A stretch of 64,000 nucleotides of DNA from contig CM074149.1 of NCBI GenBank assembly GCA_037178625.1, forward strand, positions 1,116,001 through 1,180,000, read 5' to 3'. The position numbers were made by a program, and so were the translations under genes. Below, piece by piece: positions 54,577 through 64,000 of this stretch (position 1 is the stretch's first letter; each line of letters begins with the position of its first letter). This stretch comes from Skeletonema tropicum. Taxonomy: Eukaryota > Bacillariophyta > Thalassiosirophyceae > Thalassiosirales > Thalassiosiraceae. The notes beneath the pieces are model-generated. The model saw only the letters and a program-made list of their open reading frames with translations. It had not been told where the DNA came from and searched no databases.

Positions 54577-54962
54577 GGTAAAATTATGCCAGTAATGTAA
54601 CGACGGATACGTCCGTAGACTCAGAATATCTCAAACCTCCGACTGCACCATCAGATTCAGCGTTGAAAATTGGTCTAGGAATAATGTTGTGGTGTTGATT
54701 GGATGCTTACTACATGATTTGGTGCGGGTTTTGCCGGCGTCATGTCGATCTGATGTGTTGTGTCAAAAATTGAAAAAAAAATCTAAAAAAAGTTGGAGCT
54801 CGATCCGTCGATTCCTTTCTCGCTCAACGGATGGGGTGGCACGCTTTTGTGGTCGGCATAATAACAGTCAGTTAGCAGGGGCGTCTGTAGTTTTACTTCT
54901 TGGTGCTATAGAACAAGAGCATATAATGATTCGCATTGTTCTTCATGTATACTATGCTACTA

Positions 54963-57900
54963 CTATGTATTCTTATCTATGTGTTCACTATTTACATTCT
55001 TGATCTTCGAGTCGTCGAAATGTGCATTTATGGCAGTCTTTCTAACCATCCCCTTGGCTTCGGCAGAAGCGATTTCTTTCTCTCTTATTTTGTCTTCCAG
55101 CCATACTAAATCGGCTAATGATGGTCCAGGCCCCAAGGATTCCCCCACGATTGAATCAACAAGTGATAGTAGATCTGCTGAATCTCTCACCTTCTTTTCT
55201 TTCTTCTCTGCTAGTGCAGGTTGTGGATGTGGTAGGAGGTCTTCCTCCTCCTCGTCGGAAGATGTAGCAGAGAATGCATCCTCGTTCATATTCCTGCTTC
55301 TCTTGTTTTGAATTTGAAGGTTGATAGATGGTTCCGAATCCTCTTCTTCCACATCACAATCCAATGAGCTCAGAAAACCCCCACTTCTGTCATTAGATGG
55401 CGACTCTTCAACCTCAGACAAATTTGGATCTTTTGATGAGACGATGGATGTGCTGTCTCCCTGCATCGCTGTGAGCCACTCCTCGGACAATTCTTCATTT
55501 CTTGGCGAAGATGACGAGTGTTTGGACACTTCCGAGCTGGTCTGCTCCAACAATTGATAGGGGGGGATCGGCTGGGAAATACTGACGGATGTGCTGTCTC
55601 CTCCGTGCATCGCCGTGAGCCACTCCTTTGGCAGTGCATCCTTAAGTGATGACGATGATGATGACGATGACGATGAGGAATTATCGGAAGATGATTCAGA
55701 AGCTTCCGAAACAGTTTGCTCATTGGATTGCGGTGAGTCAGGCTGAGAAGAAGCAATCGGTGAAGAATCTTCGTGCATCGATTTGAGCAACTCCTTCTGT
55801 AATGCGTCATTCATTGGCGAAGAAAATTTTTCAGAAGAGCGTTCTTCAGACGCTGCTGACAGGCTCTGCTGAAGGGATTCAGGCTTGGAAGAAGCAACTG
55901 ATGAGCAGTCTCCATGCATAGAAGCATCACCTGGCGAGGAGGAATTGTCAGAAGAGCAGTCTACAGACGCTTCCGACAGGGTCTGTACCAATAGCTTAAG
56001 GGAGTCAGGCTGGGAAGTTGCGACTGATGAGCAGTCTCCGTGCATCGCCGTGAGCAACTCCTTCGGCAACGCACCATCCATTCGCGACGATTCATCGTCG
56101 GGAGAGCAGTCTACAGACGCTTCCGATAGGGTCTGTTCCAATGATTGAAGGGAGTCAGGCCGTGATGAAGCAACTGATGAGCAGTCTCCATGCATCGCCA
56201 TGAGCCACTCGTCGGTCAGTATTTCATTTCTAGGTGAAGCAGAAGTATCAGAAGTGTGCTCTGAATCCTCCGATGGGATGCGCTTCAAGGATTGAAGTGA
56301 CTCAACGTGCTCAATAAAGCTAGTCTCACTATCACCTGCCTCTCGTTGAAATGAACGTCCAGTAGATATGTTCGAAGCTGCAGGTGTGGTTGCTTGAGAA
56401 AAGCGATAGCATTCCGAATCCTCGCTTGCACGGGACAATTGAGAGGAAGCCGAGCCCACGTCCAGATCAGATAACCGAGAACGCAGATGTTTGATACTAC
56501 CAGTTTCCGAAATGCTTGCGGACCCTTCAAAACTAGACTCCATACTCTTTTGCTGGTAATCAGTGAGACTATTCCAGAAACCTCCCTCATGAGATGCATG
56601 CCAACCGCTGGGACGGTATGATCTGTCCATCATCATTTCTTCATTTGTCTGCACCTGCTCCTCGTGGCTGCGACTTTTACTGTTGTTGTAGTAGAAGTCC
56701 TGAGTGTAACAGCTTCTTACTCTCATGACACAGTTTTGGGCCTCTTCATCAGTGTAGGACCCGTTGTTAACGAAGTTACCCTCCTCTTCGTCACCCATGC
56801 TCATCTCCCTCTGATGCTCCTTCTCGATGTCACTTGGAGCGTGTGCAATAGATCTTGCTTGAATAGACTCCACATCCTTATCAAGCTCGCTTTGAGACCG
56901 AACAATTCTAGCAAACGGTTGGGATGCCAGGGTAGTCAAATCACTAATATGTGAGTCTCCCTTCCTATGACACTTGATGTTGATGTAGGGATCGGAACCG
57001 ACCTCGTCCTGCTCCTCACTGTTGTTGCTACCGCTCCCCCCACTTGGACGTGAATGTGATCCACTACCACTAGCTATTATTGCCATCGGAACAGTCACCA
57101 AATCTCTCGCATTGCCACGTGAGTTGCCACGAGAATTATGATGAGATGATGATGCAGATGATCTCGATCGATCTCTCGAGGTAAATGCAAACATCATGAA
57201 GGTCATTATTGCAACTCCTGCGACAGTCGCGATGACGATATAACGATTCGATCTATCCGCATCAATCTCCTTCCGATTCATTCCACTAATGATGTTTTTG
57301 CTATTGCCGTTGTCACCGCCACCGCCGCTGCTGCTATCACCGTCCTCTTCAACTGGCAATGTCTTCTCAATCATTGATTCACCCTGAGAGGAATAAAATC
57401 CCACCTCCACAAGATGGACATCCTCCAATTCAGAATTACCACTGGAGGTAATATTCGATATCAAATATTCATTGTATTGTTTTCCAAAGTTGACAATCTC
57501 ACTCACAAGTTCGGCAGGCGATGGAGGAGCCTCATTGACAAAGTCGGCTACTCCATCGATGTCAAGCTCGGTTCCAATCACTACTCCATTAAGTCCTTGG
57601 AGTTTACGCACGGGTTCACGTCGTACATTATTATCATCTTCATCTTCTACAGGAGTAGGAGGAGTAGCTCGTGCCACCACCGCATCATCCACGACAGTCA
57701 AATGAATTCCTGAAAAGTAAACCTTGTCATCACTATTGTAATGTCCATCCAATTGAGAGCTTAAGAATGTCTCAATGGACAAAGTAACGTCCTCCAATGC
57801 TTGAGTGGATAATATCCCGGATGTTTCGATTAGTGTGAATGTCATTTTGGGTATTTGAACATTTGGTATTGTCGCATGTGTTGGAGCAGTGGTAGTGGTT

Positions 57901-60900
57901 GTGGTGGTCTCTTCTGCGGGTTGCATTTCATCAAGTACAACTGGTAGTGACAACGCCGAGATTGCAGTCGGACTACTTGATGGTTGAGACGTAGACAACC
58001 CATCCTCTTCAACAGCAGCAGCCTCAACAGCAGTCGTGTTATTGTTGCTACTTCCTTCATTGTTGTTGCTATTGACACTGCTGTTGCTTTCTTCACCAAT
58101 TGATATTATTGTTAGAGATTGACTAGTTGTTGCTACCATGTTCGCAGATGGAGATTGACTGGATACCGCTAATGTTGAAGACTGACTTGTTGGTACTACT
58201 GTAGATGGAGGTGATGAAGGTTGACTTGTTGATGACACTGTAAACGAAGCTGACGAAGATTGTTCCGTTGATGCCACTGTAGACGGAGCTGATGGAGATT
58301 GTTCCGTTGGTGCCATTGTAGACGGAGCTGATGAAGATTGACTTGATGGTGCCATTGTAGACGGAGCTGATGAAGATTGACTTGTTGGTGCCACTGTAGA
58401 CGGAGCTGATGGAGATTGTTCCGTTGGTGCCACAGTAGACGGAGCTGATGAAGATTGACTTGATGATGCCACTGTAGACGGAGCTGATGAAGATTGACTT
58501 GATGGTGTCACTGTAGACAGAGCTGATGAAGATTTTTCCGTCACAGTTGACAAAGATGAAACAGATGCCCTCGTTGGTACTCCAGTTACAATCGACGTAG
58601 TAGGCGCTATAGATTGACTCGTCGACACCACTTGACTCGTTGATGCCATCACCACCACCACAGACGGAGATGATGATGATGATGATGACGATTGACTACT
58701 ACCAACCGTTGGTAACTGACTCGCCTCAGCTACAACTGTAGGCAATGCAGTTGACATTGAAGATCTTGTTCCTGTTACTAACGTTGGTTCCTCTGATTTC
58801 ATTGGAGATTGTTCATTGTTATCACTAGATGGTGTCAATTGCGGTGTTGGCGAAGTAGTTGGCTGTGGTGTAGCTGTCACAGTAGTAATAGTTGGCTGAG
58901 ATGTCGATGTTGCAGCGGTAATAGTAGGCTGTGCTGTAGCTGTTGCAGCGGTAGTAGTAGGCTGTGCTGTAACTGTAACAGTGGTAGCAGCAGGCTGTGC
59001 TGTAGCTGTTGCATTAACAGCAGTAGGCTCATTAGAAGACACTACTGTCATTTGAATGGATGGCAGTTCCGTTGTTGTACTGCTAGGATGATTCGATGGG
59101 TTTTCAGTTGGTTTGTTGGATGGTTGTTTGGATGGCATGGATGAACTACCAACTGAAGGCATGGATGAACTACTAATCGAAGGCATCGATGAACTACCAA
59201 TCGAAGGCACATTTGAATTACCAACTGAAGGCACGGATGAAGAACTGATCGAAGGCATCGATGAAGTGCTGATCGACGGCATCGATGAACTACCAACTGA
59301 AGGCATGGATGAACTACTAATCGACGGCATGGATGAACTGCTGATCGAAGGCATGGATGAACTGCTAACCGAAGGCATGGATGAACTACCAACTGAAGGC
59401 ACGGATGAACTACTAATCGAAGGCATGGATGAACTGCTGATCGAAGGCATGGATGAACTGCTAACCGAAGGCATGGATGAACTACCAACTGAAGGCACGG
59501 ATGAACTACTAATCGAAGGCATGGATGAACTACTAATCGAAGGCATCTCCGAACTACTAACCGGAGGCATTGATGAACTACTAATCGAAGGCATCGTTGA
59601 ACTACTAACCGAAGGCATCGTTGAACTACTAACCGAAGGCACATCCGAGCTACTGACTGAAGGCATATCCGAACTACCAATCGAAGGCATCTCCGAACTA
59701 CTAATGGAAGGCATATTCGAACTACTGATCGATGGCATATCCGAACTACTAACCGAAGGCATCGTTGAACTACTAACTGAAGGCATCGTTGAGCTACTAA
59801 TCGAAGGCATCTCAGAACTACCAACCGAAGGCATATTCGAACTACCAACCGAAGGCACATTCGAACTACCAATGGATGGTGCGGTTGAGCTACCAACCGA
59901 AGGCATCTCCGAGCTACCAACCGAGGGCACATTCGAACTACTGATGGATGGTGCGGTTGAGGTACTAATGGAAGGCATGTTCGAACTACTGACCGATGGC
60001 ATGTTGGAAGTACCAATTGAAGGCATGTTGGAAGTACCAACTGATGGAGATGAAGTTTCCTTTACACTACCACCATTGCTGTTGTCACCACCACCAACAT
60101 CATTGTTGATGCTGAACGTAGTAGTTGTCCACTGGTGCCGTTGAATTGGTGTCTGTCATATCTGCTGTGGTTGTTGCTCCCACTGCCGTTGAAGTTACTG
60201 TCGTTGCTGATGTTGTTGAAGTAGTGGATTGAGGCACCACTGTCGATAAAATTGCGGTCCCTGCCGCTGAAGTCGTTGCATCCACTGAAGTTATTGTTGA
60301 CGCTGAAGTTACTGCCGCTGATGTAGTCTCAGAAGTTGCTGCAACAGTCGATCGTGTAGTCGAAGAAGTCAATTGAGGAGGCTCCGTCACTGAAATGGTC
60401 GGTGAGACAATATTACCACCAACAACAGGTTGACCAGAAGTAGGCACACCCGTCATCGGCGGTGTTGGTGGTGAGGGCTCAAGTGGAAAAGATACATCAT
60501 TACTGGCACCAGCTACCATTGTTGGCGGCGGTGGTGGTGGATTTGAAAAATTGGATGATGATGATTTATCACCAGCAGTTGGCGATGATATTGAAGATGA
60601 AGTAGAAGTAAAACTACTGGATGAAGGAGACGGTAAAGAAGGCCCAGTAGTCGTGCTCGACAACACCCCATCATCTATTGCTGTTATTGGTGAGCGAGAG
60701 GGAGGCAAGCCAATCATCATCATCATCATCAAAGATGAGAATGTTGATATCATTTGATATCTTGAGTATTCCAATATCATCATTTTCATTCAAGGATCGT
60801 TTGCTCCCTCTATGATGATGCACTTTGCCATCATGTGACGGTTTGAGGGATTTTCTTATCGACGATGAAGAATGAGTTGACTGGGCATCCACGGGCACTA

Positions 60901-60967
60901 TAATAGCCAGCAAACAACAGAGAGACGCCATCATTATTGGTGGTACAATTCTACAATAACCACCCAT
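54963..60967 (-). CDS. Secreted/type I membrane mucin-like protein with 8-residue repeats and long Ser-rich cytoplasmic tail
   Basis: Probable surface protein. ATG at 60965-60967 gives a signal peptide (IMMASLCCLLAIIVPVDAQ). A Ser/Thr/Pro domain follows, then about 38 copies of an 8-residue unit (MPSISSSN-like; 24 bp, 59134-60045), another Ser/Thr/Ala/Gln-rich stretch with QSSSAPSTVAPT repeats, and a compact ectodomain (VQIPKMTFTLIETSGILSTQ on; about 57380-57860). One TM helix comes next (RYIVIATVAGVAIMTFMMFA, about 57177-57245). The tail contains about six 40-50 residue repeats around LPKEWLTAMHGDCSSVASS. Ser/Pro repeat surface proteins of this plan are common in diatoms. The frame is broken twice, near 60700 and near 60140, each as if one base were extra; from 60026 down it is open for 1687 codons. 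Confidence 0.75.
59134..60045 (-). repeat. 24 bp coding minisatellite, ~38 units
   Basis: Unit on the plus strand reads GGCATGGATGAACTACTAATCGAA with few substitutions. It encodes the 8-residue repeat of the mucin-like protein on the minus strand. Because the unit length is a multiple of three, all frames stay open, producing long artefactual frames on both strands. Confidence 0.95.
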
Positions 60968-63196
60968 ATTGTTCACCTATAATCAATCTAACAGCTGCAT
61001 CCCCAACCAGCTTACAGATGATGATGATTTTGTAAGAGTACTCGTTCAACTCCTACAACACTTGGCAAGAGTATAAGTAAAAGACACAAGGAGGCCAATA
61101 CACTGGACGTTTTATTTTCGCCAAAAGCAGATGAATTCCTCAGACAGATCAAGTCTTTTTTTATTTGAGCGAAAACAATCTTTGGCGATTTTGGATGGGT
61201 AATGTGTGTCGTTTTGGAAAGTTGTTGAGAGAAGGAAGTGCCGTGAAGTGGATGCTGGTGAGGTGGGGTGGAGTATTAGTGGTAAAGGTGGTTGTTTTGG
61301 GTAATTGTAGGTGAGGTTTGGATAGAATGTTGTGGGGGGTTGGATGTGTGTCTGACTAAATTTGGAAGCACATGACATCTGGAACAACCCATGACACATA
61401 CATACAAGCCTCCAGCGACGCGACAAGAATCGACAACAAGCGAGCCAAGAGCCAAGAGCTATCGTATCTCTAGAGCAGCAAGCGATCTTCAAAAGAATGT
61501 CAATGACCAAACTCCTCTCTTCAGGTGGTCCAATGCAGACGGTCTCTGAAAGCCCTCGAGAGAACCTGCTCATCATAAAACAAGACTTGGCGTTTGAAAG
61601 CGAGTGAATTCAAAGCACGCCTGAAAAGTATATACCACTACACGATAATCCATCCCGGCTTATCCCTCATGTTGTCAAGCACAAGTGGCACAGCGCAGCA
61701 GAAATGATGCAGAGATTAAACGAGGGGTGATGATATGGCAATGTATATACATTAGGAAAGAGCAGTACTCAGAGGCTGCAAAAATGAATGGATGCTTCGT
61801 TTACAAATAATGAGCAAAGTAGGTAGTCAAAGAATCGACAATCAAACTATATGGCGACACAAATCAAACCATAGACAATCCATCAAAAAGATTTCTTCAC
61901 CGTCAACAACAACAATATTTAATTAAGTACACCCGTACTTAAAATAGGAATGTCCCAAAGTCATACCATTCATGATGCTTGGTATCTAGACAATCAATCA
62001 ATCAATAGACGGAATGCAGTACGTGCAATATGGACAGAGAGAGAAGACACGAACAGTGCCAAAAGCCATCAATAAACTTATTGACTCGCTAACTTTTGCA
62101 GGATATGCCCACAAACCGCAACTGCAAACCGTAGTGCATCGACATGGGGGACTGAGTGTGCATGAATATATGAGGCATGGATCAAGAGGCCAAAAACGAT
62201 GTAGCAAAAAAGCAGGATGTAACTGCCAAGCTTTAGGTGGAGGAGTTTGTATATTAGGCAAAGAAACATTGAGCTTTATGTGGAGGACGATTGTGAGCAC
62301 AATTAATCTTTGATCCAGAGTGATTTTGTCAAGTAAAATCTCAAGAAGTTTGACATACCTTCCTTATATTTATTTCTAAAAAGAGTACATATATTTAGAT
62401 TCAGAGTCTGATTCAGTGTGTGTCTCCTCATTTTCCTGCTCTGCACCACGGGGTATAGATACGTTTTAAGTTGAGAAGCGACTACTATATTTGCCTCTTC
62501 TGACGTGAATTCTAGTCCTTCATGCATCAGCTTCGTTGCTTCTCCCTCTCCAGGAACTCCGTCAGAACAAGTATCTTTTGATTCGGCGCGAGAAGTGCTG
62601 TCAAGCAATCACCTGCGGCACATTGAGTAATGCTTTCGAATGATGTAGCTGTCAAAGCAAAGAGAATCTTCCATTATTTGAATTGCCTTGAGGAGCATTG
62701 CTACTGCCCATTTTGTCTTGCCACCTACCTGATCATTACGAAGCATGAGCTCCTCCTACCTACCTGTTTGAGTAACAATCTGTGCCTCTTAAAGTGCAAC
62801 CTCCTCCCTCAATCATATCCTCTATCGCACCATGAATCGCACCTTCCTTTCCTGTTTCTGCATCTATCTAGTTCATATTGATCTAAACTTTTGGGCCTTG
62901 TACTTGTACTTACTTATGACTTGTCGCTGGTTCATGGCGTTTGCATCCATGCGTATGTATGTACTTACGTCTCCTCCCCGCCTCCGAGACGGTCCGAGTC
63001 GCAGTGAGACGCGAGCGGTTTCCAACATTCGCTGGGTAACGTGTGAAGCGTTGCCGACGCCCGACGCCGCAACACAACTATGTATCATCTACCTACATAC
63101 ACTGAGTCTACACTGTCGTTATTAATATTGAAGAGGTTGTCGTTTGTCGTCTCCATCCCGCCCTTTGAGAGATACATTGAAAGTCAAATTATTATC
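60968..63196. other. Intergenic, 2.2 kb, nothing recognised
   Basis: Short frames on both strands (61112-61576 minus, 61998-62300 minus, 62014-62313 plus, 62303-62608 minus) lack recognisable motifs and overlap one another. About 62975-63075 is GC-richer and may be promoter DNA of the next gene. Confidence 0.4.
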
Positions 63197-64000
63197 ATGA
63201 GCACTGAAAACGGCACTCCTAACGGCGCTCTATCCACATCTGATGATGCAGCCATGATGGATCGACGTGTTCATTTGGAGCAGGCGATAATTCTTCGCTC
63301 TCTGTTGGGCGACGCCACTTCAGCTGCAACAGTCGCTGCTGTTGTTCGTGATCTTGAAGTCATCCAAGAGATTTTAAAGAAGGAAGGTGCGGCGCTCAAT
63401 AATAATCATCAGCTGGCCGCCATTTCGACGGATCTGTTTTTGGGTGCAGCGCTGCTTCGTTTGATAAATGAGAGAAGTGGCGGGCCGAGTAGTAGCGGCG
63501 GCATCGTCTCATGGTGATGTTGATGCGGCATCCGATCAGCAGTTGATGGACGCAGCAGCAGCCGCCGCCACAGAGGAGAAGAAAAGGGCAGCTAAAGCGG
63601 CCAGGAGGAAACGTCGCAAAAAGAACAAAAAGGCCGCCAAGCTTAGGAATGCCAATCTCATGTCACGGTCGAGGGGTGGAATTATGTCGCTGATTCTGAT
63701 GGTCGCATTTGGCTCCATCATTTTGTTGGTTTCCCCCTTCTCACTAATTCATCAGATCGTTGGATCTGGTGAGGGGAGAAGCTCCTACCAGCCAAGCCAC
63801 CGTCTGCATTCAATAACTTTCGTCAGCGGCTCAGGGAACATCGATCGAATAATGATAATGCGGCTTCTTCATCAACCGAAATTATTATCAGTCCATTGCC
63901 AGCGGTTGCACAGCCTCCCATCTTCGCTGCTGCCACCAATCATCGTATGAAATTCGACACATTAAGGTCAGAGGCATGTTTGGACACTCCCAACTGGAAG
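63197..64000 (+). CDS. Single-pass membrane protein, partial at window end, frame interrupted
   Basis: ATG at 63197 gives a hydrophilic N-terminus (MSTENGTPNG and on) that reads to a stop at 63517. The plausible continuation (SHGDVDAASDQQLMDAAAAA, then the basic KKRAAKAARRKRRKKNKKAA) is in the next frame from about 63510, as if one base were extra. A TM helix follows (IMSLILMVAFGSIILLVSPF, about 63683-63742). A further frame change near 63790 is needed to reach PPSAFNNFRQRLREHRSN, which is open to the end. A basic tail followed by one TM suggests type II topology, as in Golgi enzymes, but no catalytic domain is inside the window. Introns rather than errors remain possible. Confidence 0.5.

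Larger units (their letters stand above)
51223..54864. mobile_element. Composite long-TIR element (MULE-like), outer element of a nested stack
   Basis: A 10 bp direct repeat CAGTCAGTTA flanks it (51213-51222 and 54865-54874). The long inverted repeat is split on the left by another element: 51590-51645 plus 53270-53520 versus 54577-54864, about 290-310 bp. The outermost right sequence is GGTCGGCATAATAA; the left counterpart ATTATGCCGACC begins near 51590, after the foldback element. Without inserts it would be about 1.7 kb. Long TIRs and 9-10 bp duplication fit MULEs. No transposase was found. Confidence 0.75.

Noticed and set aside
59048..60144. Long open frames on the plus strand and in the second minus frame over the 24 bp repeat
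   Set aside because: The unit length is a multiple of three and free of stops in these frames, so they stay open automatically. Only the MPSISSS frame connects to a signal peptide, TM and tail.
61998..62313. Small genes on both strands (100 and 99 aa)
   Set aside because: They overlap antisense over the same bases, have no motif, and no splice or promoter context decides between them.

Overview
The window looks like nuclear DNA of a diatom, probably a centric one. The reasons are: organelle-type GluRS with a eukaryotic-style C-terminal fusion; short GT-AG introns of about 75-110 bp; a cytosolic ribosomal protein gene split right after its ATG; Ty1/copia polyproteins of the diatom/stramenopile type with a DRGANGG protease motif; long RAP/octotricopeptide-like proteins; a pseudokinase-AAA-TPR STAND ATPase; and a Ser/Pro repeat type I membrane protein. 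This assignment is inference, since no rRNA or organelle marker is present.

Layout. 1-1.5 kb: 3' end of a bacterial-type glutamyl-tRNA synthetase fused to an EMAP-II-like tRNA-binding domain. 1.8-5.3 kb: repeat-rich DNA with a 1488 bp hAT element (20 bp terminal repeats, 8 bp target duplication), a C-rich duplicated repeat and a minisatellite. 5.3-11.3 kb: a young copia element with identical 245 bp LTRs and a long open polyprotein that has lost most of RNase H. 11.3-13.3 kb: a much older copia relic. 13.4-17.7 kb: a RAP gene, a frameshifted membrane-protein gene and RPS28.

17.8-42.5 kb is a large inverted duplication. Each arm (17,782-29,821 and 34,136-42,532) carries a STAND ATPase gene and a RAP gene in mirror order around a 4.3 kb spacer. 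The left STAND gene is open through five exons (1477 codons); the right copy is a pseudogene. Both RAP copies carry frame defects. After the duplication the left arm took up a 3.6 kb MULE-like element that encodes a zinc-finger-like/PDZ protein; the right arm keeps the empty site.

42.5-46 kb holds two neighbouring arrays of roughly 180 bp tandem repeats. 46-51.1 kb is a large gene with the order membrane anchor, glutamine amidotransferase class II, SIS, TM, SIS, EF-hand pair. A tRNA-derived SINE sits inside its first exon. 51.2-54.9 kb is a stack of at least three nested inverted-repeat elements. 54.9-61 kb is a secreted/membrane mucin-like gene with a 24 bp minisatellite in its coding sequence. 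61-63.2 kb shows nothing recognisable, and the window ends in a partial single-pass membrane protein gene. Several otherwise good reading frames are broken by one-base shifts, so either consensus errors or decay must be considered throughout.
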